A DNA stretch of 64,000 nucleotides from Bordetella parapertussis (GCA_943331005.2 CALQJX020000004.1:62001-126000), one strand, 5' to 3'. Counted from the first letter of the stretch, positions 46,824 through 55,880 are shown. Numbers and translations: made by a program. The notes: generated by a model not told the origin, from the sequence alone.

Positions 46824-48587
46824 TTAACGGGTTTTCATTATTGTTTCCTGCTTCAGCAACTTACCCATGTTATCGGCAATAGTAATGAGGTAAAGGCCAT
46901 CAGGATATGCTGACAGATCTATACCGGAACTACTGTTGCCGGTAAATAACAATTGCCCCATGTAGTTATATACGCGGGCCGTTGTTTCGGCAATACCTGA
47001 GATCAGCACGTTGCCGGTAGTAGGGTTGGGAAACAATGCTATGCCAGACATAGCAGTCGTATTGATGCCGGTAACAGGGCAGTCTGAAACCGTAAAGGCA
47101 AATGTGGAAATAGCCGTGCCGCAATAGTTGGTACGTGTGGCGGCAACGGTATCTCTGCCGGGGCTGATACCTGTAACTGTGCTACCGGAAATTGTTGCAT
47201 GACCATTGGAAAGGCTCCAGGTAATGCCACTTGTAGTGTCGGTGAGTGTTACTGCAGTTCCGGTGCAGACAATAGTATCTCCTGAGATTACACCTGCATT
47301 GAATCCGCAGGTTAGTTTCACGATCCAATAGTCGTAGTTTCCATGATTGCCGCTAACATCACCATTGTTTGAACTGCTTTGACCGGCTACAATGTAGCCA
47401 CCGTCGGTTATTTGCCCCAGACTGAATGGGTTATCTGCACCGGTACCGCCATAAGATTGCTTCCACATGATTGCTCCGGTATCGTCGATCTTCAGGATCC
47501 AGAAATCATAGTCGCCATGGTTTCCGGTCACGTCGCCATCAGTAGAGTTGCTGTTGCCACACAGCACATAGCCACCCCCGATAACAGGTGCCATGCCTCG
47601 TCCCCAGTCGTCGCCGGAGCCGCCATAGGATCGCTGCCATTCTAGTGCACCGGCACTGCTTAGTTTTACTACCCAATAGTCTTTACCGCCATGGTTGCCG
47701 GTAACATCGCCATCGGTAGATTGACTGAAGCCTGCGGTAATATAGCCGCCCTCCGGGGTCTGGTAGATGGTCCAGGGTTGGTTGTCTGCACCAGATCCGC
47801 CAAGTGTTTTCTGCCAGGTTATTCCGCCGGTATCATTTAGCTTCACTACCCAGTAATCGAACATGCCATGATTGCCTGAAACGTCTCCGTTGTAAGATTG
47901 TGTCTGACCGGCAAAAATATAGCCACCGTCGGTCGTAGTTGTTATGGTTGTTGCTATTTCTTCGTTGGAGCCTCCGTAAGATCGTTGCCATTGTATAGCG
48001 CCTGTGTCATTGATCTTTAGGATCCATGCATCGTAATTGCCATGGTTGGCTGTAATATCACCATCGGTTGAATAAGTAGATGCTGCAATAATATAACCAC
48101 CCGAAGGAGTAGCCATAATACTGTAGCCATAATCTAAGCTGCTGCCACCATAGGTCTTTTGCCATAGAATGGCACCGGTATCGTTCAGTTTCACTACCCA
48201 GATATCTGCCAGGCCATGTGTAAAGATGATGTCACTGTCGTTAGACCGAGTTTGTCCTATAGTGATGTAGCCTCCATCTGCTGTTTGCCTGATTATGAGA
48301 GATTCGTCGCTGCCGCTCCCTCCCAGCGCACGCTGCCATTGCAGCGCGCCGGTGTCATTTAGTTTGGCAATCCAGAAATCATTGTTGCCATTGCTACCTG
48401 TTACATTACCATCGGCAGAACCTGTGGTGCCGGTAACAATATAACCACCGTCGGTAGTGTGCGTCGCAATGCGTCCGATATCGTAGGCAGAGCCGGAAAG
48501 TGATCGCTGCCACTGTATTGTAGGTGCCTGTGCATGACTGTATGCAGCAATGAAAAGGAGTAGTAGCGCAAATAATGAACGGACCAT
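46824..48587 (-). CDS. Repeat protein (propeller-like) with T9SS sorting domain
   Basis: 587 aa from ATG 48587 (MVRSLFALLLLFIAAYSHAQ signal). About seven repeats of 53 residues, each of the form W-QxxYGGSxxDxxxxIxxTxDGGYIxAGxTxSxDGDVTGNHGxxDxWxVKLNDTGAI, built like a beta-propeller. A BIG2-like segment with one Cys pair follows, then the T9SS domain (LFPNPTTGNVLISG, NYMGQLLFTG, YPDGLYLITIADN). Likely cell-surface; binding partner unknown. Convergent with the previous gene. Confidence 0.8.
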   Translation of the reverse strand: MVRSLFALLLLFIAAYSHAQAPTIQWQRSLSGSAYDIGRIATHTTDGGYIVTGTTGSADGNVTGSNGNNDFWIAKLNDTGALQWQRALGGSGSDESLIIRQTADGGYITIGQTRSNDSDIIFTHGLADIWVVKLNDTGAILWQKTYGGSSLDYGYSIMATPSGGYIIAASTYSTDGDITANHGNYDAWILKINDTGAIQWQRSYGGSNEEIATTITTTTDGGYIFAGQTQSYNGDVSGNHGMFDYWVVKLNDTGGITWQKTLGGSGADNQPWTIYQTPEGGYITAGFSQSTDGDVTGNHGGKDYWVVKLSSAGALEWQRSYGGSGDDWGRGMAPVIGGGYVLCGNSNSTDGDVTGNHGDYDFWILKIDDTGAIMWKQSYGGTGADNPFSLGQITDGGYIVAGQSSSNNGDVSGNHGNYDYWIVKLTCGFNAGVISGDTIVCTGTAVTLTDTTSGITWSLSNGHATISGSTVTGISPGRDTVAATRTNYCGTAISTFAFTVSDCPVTGINTTAMSGIALFPNPTTGNVLISGIAETTARVYNYMGQLLFTGNSSSGIDLSAYPDGLYLITIADNMGKLLKQETIMKTR

Positions 48588-49015
48588 ATACGAGAGAGCT
48601 TTTGTTTGTAGATATGAACAAATGTATCTAAACATATTATGTATTCAAAATAATTTTATACTGCATTTGGTAATTTTTACTGAGTTAGGTTACCAACAGT
48701 GATAGGTATAGTAGGAAATGTGACTGATTAAAATTTTCTGAAAATGATTTTGTAACACCTCACTTATTTTTCTTTGAGTATAGAGTTCTGATAATTGCAA
48801 AAATTCATTCTTAATTTGTCTATATCCTTTGTAACTACTAAGTAGCAGGAAATAAAGGTTTTGTAGAAATGGTGATGCTGCTTTGAAAATTAATTTTATG
48901 ACGAAGGGGCTATTGCGGATAGAGGGACGAATTGAGGATTAAAACAGATAGTTCTCGACCCAACAGCGTTTTCATTTTTTCAGTGTCTAATATTAGCATT
49001 AACAACTTTGTGGTA
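48588..49015. other. AT-rich intergenic region
   Basis: About 430 bases with no gene, hairpin terminator or member of the repeat families seen. Confidence 0.5.
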
Positions 49016-50020
49016 TCAATACACCAGATATAGTGTGAGTTTCTTTTGCCGGGTTACTGTTTTGCTGTAGTTGAAAAAGTAAGGTATGTTTCTGAGCGAG
49101 GGCCATTGTTTGTTTTCAGCCCGGGCTACTGTAACCAATATATAGTCCCACAGGTTCCAGTAGTATTTATCTTTTAGCTGGCCCATGAAGTCTGTAAAAT
49201 CCTGTTGGCTGGCAGATTCATAAACATAATGTTGTGCCTTGATGGGGCCACATTCCTGTACTGCTTTTATTATTGCTTCTTTTTGAGCAGGAGTGGGGAT
49301 ACTCCCTTTCAGAATGTAGCTGATATCGAAATGTATCTTGTTGGTATACATTTTCAATCCTTCCAGTCCTGATGGCTTTGCCCTATTCAACAGGTTGTAA
49401 TAGAAACGTGCACAGCTCTTGCCCTCTGTTACTGCCTTTTTTATGAAGGGCAGATAGTATTGCATATGCGGGCCATCGTGCATGGCTATTACTTCTGCAA
49501 ACATAGCACCATGCTCATAGTCTGGCCAGCCGTACTTCTGTACATAGTTGTAGAGATATTCAAAATGAGGAGCGTCTGTAAGGGCCATCTGCTTTTCCAG
49601 CATACTGCAGGAGAAACTATCGGCACAGCTGCTTAGTTTATGACGTGCCAACTGGTCTGCCTGCAGCATACTCCTGAATTTGATGAACGACGCTGCTCTT
49701 GGTTTATTGAATGCGGCAGTAAATAGCTTTGTGTATTCCAGTTTTGCCTGTTTGGTAAGTAAATAGCCTGTATAGCCACTTTCTGCTGTTTCTACTGTTC
49801 TGCCCGATGATATAAAAAAGTAGGGGTCTGTCTTCAGGTAATACCTGCTTGCATTGATACTATCTCCGGTAGCCGAAAAACTGTCTGCCAGTTCCATATT
49901 GGTTATAGTACAATTTGGGATGTAGTGTGGCAATATAAATGCGGTATCTGTTACCTGCGCAGATACAGGTAACATGCCACAGGATAGCAAAAAGGTAAAG
50001 AAAAGGAGTTTGTATTGCAT
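49016..50020 (-). CDS. Secreted protein of unknown function
   Basis: 334 aa from ATG 50020 (MQYKLLFFTFLLSCGMLPVSAQ); the open frame extends upstream but the signal peptide fixes this start. Mature part is helical: FIKFRSMLQADQLARHKLSSCADSFSC, then YVQKYGWPDYEHGAMFAEVIAMHDGPHMQYYLPFIKKA, which resembles the PKGWPxxxxxGxxAxxAAWLIxQHAD-like block of DUF6624-type proteins. The family link is from memory and weak. Role unknown. Confidence 0.55.
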   Translation of the reverse strand: MQYKLLFFTFLLSCGMLPVSAQVTDTAFILPHYIPNCTITNMELADSFSATGDSINASRYYLKTDPYFFISSGRTVETAESGYTGYLLTKQAKLEYTKLFTAAFNKPRAASFIKFRSMLQADQLARHKLSSCADSFSCSMLEKQMALTDAPHFEYLYNYVQKYGWPDYEHGAMFAEVIAMHDGPHMQYYLPFIKKAVTEGKSCARFYYNLLNRAKPSGLEGLKMYTNKIHFDISYILKGSIPTPAQKEAIIKAVQECGPIKAQHYVYESASQQDFTDFMGQLKDKYYWNLWDYILVTVARAENKQWPSLRNIPYFFNYSKTVTRQKKLTLYLVY

Positions 50021-50088
50021 GATGCAACTTCTGTAACTAAAGTTACCTCTTTTGCAAGACATAGGCTGTTTATGTAAATGCATTATTA

Positions 50089-50685
50089 CTATACCCGCTT
50101 CAGCCAGCCGGTGACGCTCATTCTGGGGCGTGTAGCAACGGCCACTTCATGTTCCAGCACATCGCTCTGAAAGAATACCGTTTTGCAGTTGCCCGGCAAT
50201 ATGTTTTGCGCTGCTCTGTCCTGATGATGGATGATGAGCTGCCCGCCATCGGTTGTCAGCCAGTCTTCGTTCAGGTAACTGATCATAGAGAACTTGCGGT
50301 TATTGTTGGTCCTGAACTGGTCTTTGTGCCTTCCGTAGAAAGTGCCTTCATCGTAGAGGGCATAGTGAAATTCGCAGGCGTTGAGGCCGGTATAGCAGGT
50401 TCTGTTGAGGTGAGAGATGAATTCTGCTATAATATCCAGAAATTCCATCTCGGCCATGTTTTTCGTGTCGGTCTCCAGCCAGGAGGTTTTGTCGCTGCGA
50501 ATGCTCAGTGTGTTGGACTTAGTGGTATCATTGCCAATGCCTGCCGTGGTGAGCGAGCCGTCTTTCTGAAGACTTAACAAATTAAGTACCAGTGCCGCAG
50601 AGAGAGCAGGGCTGATGAACGCTTCTGATATACCTACCTGCCCGGTTATGAAACCGGCTACCAACTCCTCGAACTTTGCTTCCAT
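50089..50685 (-). CDS. 2OG-Fe(II) oxygenase
   Basis: 198 aa double-stranded beta-helix. Iron ligands H120 and D122 in YGRHKDQF and H179 in VLEHEVAV; the 2-oxoglutarate-binding Arg is in ATRPRMSVTGWL (R186 or R188). SM-20/prolyl-4-hydroxylase-like form with preceding FHYALYDEGTFY. Hydroxylates a protein or small molecule; substrate not readable. Upstream of the 355-frame secreted gene on the same strand. Confidence 0.85.
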   Translation of the reverse strand: MEAKFEELVAGFITGQVGISEAFISPALSAALVLNLLSLQKDGSLTTAGIGNDTTKSNTLSIRSDKTSWLETDTKNMAEMEFLDIIAEFISHLNRTCYTGLNACEFHYALYDEGTFYGRHKDQFRTNNNRKFSMISYLNEDWLTTDGGQLIIHHQDRAAQNILPGNCKTVFFQSDVLEHEVAVATRPRMSVTGWLKRV

Positions 50686-50809
50686 TGACAGTGTAAAGTA
50701 GGTCTAATATCGTTGGCACATGGATTTATGTTGCAACTGATGGATGATATGTGGTCTGTCCAAAGAGCATTCAGGTTATAGCAATCCAATAAATCTATAA
50801 TTTAGCAGC

Positions 50810-51391
50810 ATGAATCCTAAGGTTGACTTCTATTTTGATAAGGCGGGTAAGTGGCAGAAAGAAGTGGCGCTAATGAGAAAACTGGTGCTTGACTGCGGCC
50901 TCTCTGAAGACCTGAAGTGGGGCGTGCCCTGTTACATATATGGCGATGCCAACATAGTGCTGATACACGTTTTCAAGGAGTATTGTGCCTTTCTGTTTTT
51001 TAAGGGGGCTTTGCTCAGCGACACTGCAGGTATACTCATACAGCAGTCTGAAAGGGTGCAGGCTGCAAGGCAGGTGCGCTTTACAGATGTGAAGCAGATA
51101 ACTACTCAGGCCAAAGTACTGAAGGCTTATATCTATGAAGCTATAGAAGTAGAAAAGGCCGGACTGAAAGTGCAGCTGAAGAAGACAGAAGAGTATGCTA
51201 TACCCGAAGAGTTTAGGGCTAAGCTGGATGAGCTGCCTGCGCTCAATACCGCATTCTATGCGCTTACCCCGGGCAGGCAACGGGCTTATCTGCTGCACTT
51301 TGCAGCACCCAAGCAGGCAAAGACCCGGGAATCGAGAATAGAAAAGAGTATGCCGCAGATACTGTTGGGCAAGGGGTTGAATGATCTGTAG
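50810..51391 (+). CDS. YdeI/OmpD-associated family protein (DUF1801-like)
   Basis: 193 aa: MNPKVDFYFDKAGKWQKEVALMRKLVLDCGLSEDLKWGVPCYIY, then NIVLIHVFKEYCAFLFFKGALLSD, and the C-terminal bacteriocin-protection-like part with YALTPGRQRAYLLHFAAPKQAKTRESRIEK. This is the standard YdeI layout; family function is uncertain (stress or antimicrobial-peptide tolerance suggested in Gram-positives). Followed 41 bases later by a DUF4256 gene. Confidence 0.82.
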   Translation: MNPKVDFYFDKAGKWQKEVALMRKLVLDCGLSEDLKWGVPCYIYGDANIVLIHVFKEYCAFLFFKGALLSDTAGILIQQSERVQAARQVRFTDVKQITTQAKVLKAYIYEAIEVEKAGLKVQLKKTEEYAIPEEFRAKLDELPALNTAFYALTPGRQRAYLLHFAAPKQAKTRESRIEKSMPQILLGKGLNDL

Positions 51392-51432
51392 CAGATGTGT
51401 GATAACTGTAACTATGAACATAAACTGTACTA

Positions 51433-51990
51433 ATGAACAAGCAACTATCTGCTGCAGCAAAACAAGAACTGCTGCATACACTAAGTACCCGTTTTGCAAA
51501 ACACAGCAAACGCCACAAAGGCATAGACTGGGCAAGTGTGCAGGATAAGCTTGCCGGGCAGGAAGATAAACTATGGTCGCTGCAACAAATGGAACTATCT
51601 GGTGGTGAGCCGGATGTGGTTGGTTTTGATAAAAATACGGGTGAGTATATATTCTTCGACTGTGTTGCGGAAAGTCCTAAGGGGCGCAGGAGTATATGCT
51701 TTGATGCTGCAGCGCTGGAGGCCAGAAAGGAAAACAAACCCAAGGACAGCGCCGAAGCTATGGCAGCAGAAATGGGCATAGAAATACTCACTGAAGAACA
51801 ATACAGAGCACTGCAACTGTTGGGCGAATTTGATTTGAAAACATCGAGCTGGATACAGACCCCTGAAGCAATAAGGAAGCTGGGTGGTGCCCTTTTTTGC
51901 GACCGCCGCTATGATACTGTTTTTGTGTATCACAATGGTGCGGAATCTTACTATGCAGCCCGTGGCTTTCGCGGGATGCTGAAGGTGTAG
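51433..51990 (+). CDS. DUF4256 domain protein
   Basis: 185 aa, one domain: LLHTLSTRFAKHSKRHKGIDW, then LWSLQQMELSGGEPDVVGFD, FFDCVAESPKGRRSICFDAAALEARK, EILTEEQYRALQLLGEFDLKTSSWIQTP, and ALFCDRRYDTVFVYHNGAESYYAARGFRG. Matches the DUF4256 layout I know; biochemical role unknown. Probably cotranscribed with the YdeI-like gene. Confidence 0.8.
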   Translation: MNKQLSAAAKQELLHTLSTRFAKHSKRHKGIDWASVQDKLAGQEDKLWSLQQMELSGGEPDVVGFDKNTGEYIFFDCVAESPKGRRSICFDAAALEARKENKPKDSAEAMAAEMGIEILTEEQYRALQLLGEFDLKTSSWIQTPEAIRKLGGALFCDRRYDTVFVYHNGAESYYAARGFRGMLKV

Positions 51991-52025
51991 TGTATTGTTT
52001 CCCTTAGTTGTTTCCCTTATATTTT

Positions 52026-53213
52026 TTACTGATCGTGACCATTTACAATAAAGTAGCCTCTTACTGATTGTAACGAATGAGGTGCGGTGATCTGGTAAAA
52101 GTATATGCCGGGTGCATACTTCTGGGTGGAGATGGTAGTATTGCTGCGGCCAGTGGTTTGGTGCACTGCGCTACCTGTAGCTGAATAGATGTGTACAGTA
52201 GCGGTCACGTCCTCGGGTAGGGCGAATATGATCTTGTCTGTACATGGGTTGGGGTAAATAGCAACTGTATTATTGCTGCCTGCATGCTGTAGGGATGCTG
52301 TGCCGCATAGGGTGCAGTTCTTCGAATAGGTTACTGCCGCATCGGTACTCAGGGCAGTTTCGAAAGTGCTGCCGTCGGTGCAATTTCCTTTTAATGTATA
52401 GTTGAGCCAGGGAATGAGGTATTTATTGATGGTAGCATGTTGTGCTGCTCTGGTGATAGTTGGTGCAGGTGTACAGGTGCTTTCGCCGAAGCTACAGGTG
52501 ATACTTGTACCTGCCATCTGGCAATGGCTTCCTCCTTTTATTTTGATATAGTGCTTGCAAGCTGCAGAGAGTGCAGTATACATAAGTAGCTGGTTGGTGG
52601 CCGGTGGCGAAACACAGTCGTTCTCGCCGGCAAAAACAAGTGCAGGTGCGGTAACAGATGTGGCAGCTGTGGTGGCAGAGGGTGTTGTTTCTGCGGCAGC
52701 GAGGGTAGCTATGGCCTTGATGGAAGGATCGAAGGTCATGGCCAGATGAGCAGCGCCACCACCCATGCTATGCCCCATGACACAGTTGCCGGTATCGACC
52801 TTGTTGAACAGAACAGAACCTGAAGTGCTGCCCAGTTCGGCTACCTTCTTCAGTACGAATGCGAGGTCTTTGCCGAATTCGCTATGAGAGGGAGATAATG
52901 AACCTTCTGTGGTGGGGAAGGCTATGATGTAGCCTTCTGCTACTACCGCATCTTTGATGTTGGCATAGGCATCGTAGGTCATAACAAAGCCATGACCGAA
53001 GCTGATAGCGGGTACCTTGCCACTAAGCGCTGCGGCAAACGGCACATTGTCGCCGGTGATATCTGCAGGGTAGTAAATTTCTACCGGTACGGATCTGCTG
53101 CTTCTGGCAGTATCTGTGAAAGTAGCAGAGAGGTGCCCTATCTGGTATGGTTGTGCAACGGCAATTGTGGCACTGAAGCAAATACAGGTAAGTATGAAAA
53201 TGAAAGATCGCAT
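52026..53213 (-). CDS. Secreted alpha/beta-hydrolase with T9SS domain
   Basis: 395 aa. Signal MRSFIFILTCICFSATIAVAQ. Alpha/beta-hydrolase with oxyanion FGHG (72-75), nucleophile S149 in VMGHSMGGGAA, D199 in FAGENDCVSPP and H230 in KGGSHCQMAG: a complete triad of the dienelactone hydrolase / chlorophyllase / cutinase-like group. C-terminal T9SS domain IYPNPCTDKIIFALP, IYSATGSAVHQTTG, YAPGIYFYQITA. Exported esterase or lipase; substrate unknown. Some Bacteroidota polyester hydrolases share this layout. Confidence 0.82.
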   Translation of the reverse strand: MRSFIFILTCICFSATIAVAQPYQIGHLSATFTDTARSSRSVPVEIYYPADITGDNVPFAAALSGKVPAISFGHGFVMTYDAYANIKDAVVAEGYIIAFPTTEGSLSPSHSEFGKDLAFVLKKVAELGSTSGSVLFNKVDTGNCVMGHSMGGGAAHLAMTFDPSIKAIATLAAAETTPSATTAATSVTAPALVFAGENDCVSPPATNQLLMYTALSAACKHYIKIKGGSHCQMAGTSITCSFGESTCTPAPTITRAAQHATINKYLIPWLNYTLKGNCTDGSTFETALSTDAAVTYSKNCTLCGTASLQHAGSNNTVAIYPNPCTDKIIFALPEDVTATVHIYSATGSAVHQTTGRSNTTISTQKYAPGIYFYQITAPHSLQSVRGYFIVNGHDQ

Positions 53214-53416
53214 TTGGATATATACTGTTTGTATGTTGGTATTTGTGGTAATAATAATAATTATACTTTATAAATCATTGCTTCTTTATCTACCTGTTGT
53301 ATTGATTCTTGCTATGACATTATTCGGGTCGGCCACACTCTGTGATAATGTGCCTGAAAAAGTTGTAGTAACAATAGCAAGTTGAAAAGAGCTGCGTGAT
53401 GGCAGAAGAATGGGGT

Positions 53417-53512
53417 ATTCTTAAATATTATGTAAGTTACAAACTGTCGGCTTGCATGAGGCACGGGTTGGCAGCGCTGGCTGCGCGCCAAACCCGCGCC
53501 AGTTTGTGCCGC
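53417..53512. repeat. Dispersed repeat R2, copy a
   Basis: Shares TTCxTAAATATTAxG, AGTTACAAACTG, GAGGCACGGGTTGGCAG and GCGCCAAACCC-x-CGCCAGT with 55769-55858. The right half folds as a hairpin (GGGTTGGC...GCCAAACCC, nested GCGC...GCGC). Confidence 0.8.
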
Positions 53513-53750
53513 CGGTATTGCGCACTTTTTTACAGAATTATTTTTATTGCGCACTTTGTTACTGATAATCAATGTTTGAGTGGGAAATTGATACTAATCT
53601 TTGCTCTTTTTTTGCGCAAAAATTGCGCACTTTTTGCGCACGTGCGCAAATCTGAATCTCGTGTTTCGTCCTGAAATAGGTTGCTGTCATTCTGGTAGTA
53701 CTGGTTTTTTGTTTACGGTGTGGTGCATAGTGGTTTGCAGGAATAAATAT

Positions 53751-53833
53751 TGCACAAATGCCGTGCCACAGGATAGTTAAAAGGTAGTTGTGGCAGGGGA
53801 AGATATCCACAAATATTTATGGTAGTTGCAAAA
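53751..53833. repeat. Dispersed repeat R3, copy b
   Basis: Copy of 44578-44660. Here the blocks TGCCAC and GTGGCA can pair across the intervening 22 bases, giving a stem that the other copy lacks. Preceded by GCGCAC/GTGCGC-rich palindromic sequence at 53615-53648. Confidence 0.7.
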
Positions 53834-53886
53834 TGCGGGTTTGCGTGAGGTGGGGCACAGGCTAGGCGCCAAACCCTTGCCAGTGT
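53833..53886. repeat. Dispersed repeat R2, partial copy c
   Basis: Shares GCGTGAGG, GGCACAGGCTAGGCGCCAAACCC and GCCAGT with the R2 copies but lacks their left half; directly joined to R3b. Confidence 0.6.
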
Positions 53887-53925
53887 AAGGGGATGAAGAC
53901 GGACGTTACAAACGCCCAACCGCAG

Positions 53926-53948
53926 GATCCTCGTTGCAAACGAGGATC
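53926..53948. repeat. Perfect palindrome with core CTCGTTGCAAACGAG (copy 1)
   Basis: Arms GATCCTCGTT / AACGAGGATC around GCA: a 10-bp perfect stem without a T-run. Second copy at 58842-58872 has the same core but different, internally matching arms. Confidence 0.85.
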
Positions 53949-53954
53949 AGAGGA

Positions 53955-54056
53955 AAAGGGTGACATGGGCTGTAAATGAATAGGAGTGTAGGGTCTTCGC
54001 AAGTAGGAAAAGACTTGCAGGATTGTAGACACCAGTGGTAAACACCGGCGCCAAAG
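53955..54056. repeat. Dispersed repeat R1, copy a (extended)
   Basis: About 100 bases in direct orientation to 55881-55983. Begins AAAGGGTGACATGGGCTGTA, then the R1 core: GCAAGT / ACTTGC hairpin and a CCAGTG-xxxxx-CACxGG hairpin ending GCGCCAAAGTG. Confidence 0.85.
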
Positions 54057-54096
54057 TGAGGGGGGGAGTGCCTGCTGCCATGAAGGGGGCTGTTTA

Positions 54097-54161
54097 TCAG
54101 GAAGTAGAGAAAGACCTGCTGGATGGAAGACGCCAGTGGAAAAAACCAGCGCCAAAGTGGA
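54097..54161. repeat. Dispersed repeat R1, degenerate copy b
   Basis: Lines up with the R1 core (AAAGACCTGCTGGATGGAAGA, CGCCAGTGGAAAAAACCAGCG, CCAAAGTGG) with several changes. Ends four bases from the stop of the next gene. Confidence 0.65.
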
Positions 54162-54165
54162 GCAG

Positions 54166-54933
54166 TTACTTGTGTCTGAACCAGCAATCTTTTCGATCGT
54201 TTTCGTACTGTTTAAAAACCGTATTTACTGGTGCGCCATGAATGAGTTGTTGGTTGAACATTGTGCGGGCTAAATAATTGAAAACACCCATGTCGCCTGT
54301 GTATGCGGTTTTGTTATCGCGATTAGCATATCTGTGAATTGCGCAAAGTTGTTGTAAGAAATCAAAAAACAAGAGCGCATCACCTCCAATAATTCCACAA
54401 TTCAGCAAGGTCTCTTTTCCGAAAATACGTTCATAAGCAGCATAGTCGGGTATGTTTTTTCGTAAATTTTCGGCATGTGCAATCATCCAGTCGTTGTGCA
54501 GTATTTTGGGTTCGTCGCCACAAAAAAGGGCATTTGGATTTTTAATAAAAAGCGGATCAATAAATGGATTGCTAACGAGCACTACATCGGTAATATCGGT
54601 AATGAAAATTCCGTTGATTTGTTGAATATGTTGCTGTAAAAAATCCCTGTAAACAAAATAGCGGAAAACATTGGGATTATATCGGGGATCATAAGTGACC
54701 TTTGAGAATGATATATTTTCGCTTGCATAAAATTTACAAGTTGCTTCGGAGAAATTATTATGAAAAATAACACCTTGTAAATTCGCTGCTGTAATGGATC
54801 CTGCCCAATCCTTAACCAATTCATAGGAGTCGTCAGCCAGCGTTGTATTGCGGTTCACGTCGTGCACACCAGTAATGTGACAAGCCATTACTAAATTTGT
54901 ATCTGTTGTAAAAATTGCCGATTCAATAGCCAT
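54166..54933 (-). CDS. Putative GT-A-like glycosyltransferase
   Basis: 255 aa from ATG 54933, two bases after the GT2 gene's stop. Core GIFITDITDVVLVSNPFIDPL places a D-x-x-D-like acidic motif where GT-A nucleotide-sugar transferases have DxD. Further on are ALFCGDEPKILHNDWMIAHAENLR, LLNCGIIGGDALLFFDFL and AYTGDMGVFNYL, as in GT34/GT77-like families. No membrane helix. AT-rich compared with core genes and coupled to the GT2 gene; acceptor and sugar unknown. Confidence 0.6.
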   Translation of the reverse strand: MAIESAIFTTDTNLVMACHITGVHDVNRNTTLADDSYELVKDWAGSITAANLQGVIFHNNFSEATCKFYASENISFSKVTYDPRYNPNVFRYFVYRDFLQQHIQQINGIFITDITDVVLVSNPFIDPLFIKNPNALFCGDEPKILHNDWMIAHAENLRKNIPDYAAYERIFGKETLLNCGIIGGDALLFFDFLQQLCAIHRYANRDNKTAYTGDMGVFNYLARTMFNQQLIHGAPVNTVFKQYENDRKDCWFRHK

Positions 54934-54935
54934 GT

Positions 54936-55601
54936 TTAAGCGTTGATTAAATTGGCTTTTTTGATTACTGCACAAATACTATTCGGAATGTTTCGGTGAT
55001 AAATATAGGTGCGCAAGTCTAATTTTTTTACACGGAATAGTTTGCTGGCTTGTTCGTAAAAATCGGAGTCGGTTGAGAATCCCGTTTTAAAATCTATGCT
55101 GGAGAATACTTTTTTTTGACCGAATAATGTTCCAAACAAGATAACATTATCTAGGTGAATGAGTTTAGTATGGTCGTTTTTATCGGGCACATAATAATCG
55201 TTGTCGTCATCAACTATTGTTTCTGAGGTTGAGCAAATTAAGTCCGAATCATTCATTTCCTGTAAGCAAGTGCTCAAATGATTTGGTTTGTATTCGTCGT
55301 CGCTATCAATAATTGTTATGTATTCACCCAAACTATATAAAACGCCACGATTGATCGATTCAGATTGACCGCGATTGCTGTGTCGGATATAGCTGATCTT
55401 ATCTTCGTATGTTTCAACATAATTCATCAACGCTTCCCGATCATTTTCCTTGCTGCCATCGTCAATAACAATTAGTTCGAAGTCTTGAAAATCCTGTTTT
55501 AAGACCGAGTCAATTGCTCTTTTCGTGTAAGAAAAATTGGTATTAAAAACCGTCATTAATACCGAAACTTTTACTTGTTTCAACGTAATTTTATCTTGCA
55601 C
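54936..55601 (-). CDS. GT2-family glycosyltransferase
   Basis: 221 aa GT-A fold: KVSVLMTVFNTNFSYTKRAIDSVLKQDFQDFELIVIDDGS, then SNRGQSESINRGVLYSLGEYITIIDSDDE (DxD in DSDDE) and a short C-terminal part with FSTDSDFYEQASKLF. No transmembrane segment. First gene of a two-gene AT-rich cassette that lies between direct copies of repeats R2 and R1. It probably decorates a surface glycan. Confidence 0.85.
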   Translation of the reverse strand: MQDKITLKQVKVSVLMTVFNTNFSYTKRAIDSVLKQDFQDFELIVIDDGSKENDREALMNYVETYEDKISYIRHSNRGQSESINRGVLYSLGEYITIIDSDDEYKPNHLSTCLQEMNDSDLICSTSETIVDDDNDYYVPDKNDHTKLIHLDNVILFGTLFGQKKVFSSIDFKTGFSTDSDFYEQASKLFRVKKLDLRTYIYHRNIPNSICAVIKKANLINA

Positions 55602-55768
55602 GTGTAGATTTTGCCCGAATGTAAATCTTATTTCAGAAACTTATAGATCTGGTTGGTGGTAAGGCACTTCGTGTCCATTCGGGACTGTCATGTTTAGCAT
55701 AAAAAAGTGTTTCAGAGATAACATTGACGCTATGGAGGGGACGAGAGAAGACCTCGGCCCTGAAGGTG

Positions 55769-55858
55769 TTCGTAAATATTAAGGCAGTTACAAACTGCCT
55801 GCTTGCGTGAGGCACGGGTTGGCAGGGCGCAGCCTAGGCGCCAAACCCACGCCAGTAC
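55769..55858. repeat. Dispersed repeat R2, copy b
   Basis: Direct copy of R2a (53417-53512) on the far side of the glycosyltransferase cassette. Confidence 0.8.
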
Positions 55859-55880
55859 AGAGAGAGAAGACCCCTGCCCT

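Noticed and set aside
48588..49015. Possible origin or hidden small gene in the AT-rich gap
   Set aside because: No clustered DnaA boxes, no coding-like frame and no hairpin; nothing beyond AT-richness.
53194..53385. Rightward frame with a hydrophobic stretch, overlapping the hydrolase start
   Set aside because: Overlaps the signal-peptide end of the esterase gene, has no promoter of its own and no recognised family; more likely chance or leader sequence.
53926..53948. Palindrome as an intrinsic terminator
   Set aside because: No T-run on either side, and a structurally matched second copy elsewhere points to a repeat family instead.
53312..54241. Several short open frames inside the repeat region
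   Set aside because: They run through R1, R2 and R3 copies; the same peptide fragments recur in each copy because the DNA is repeated, not because a protein is conserved.
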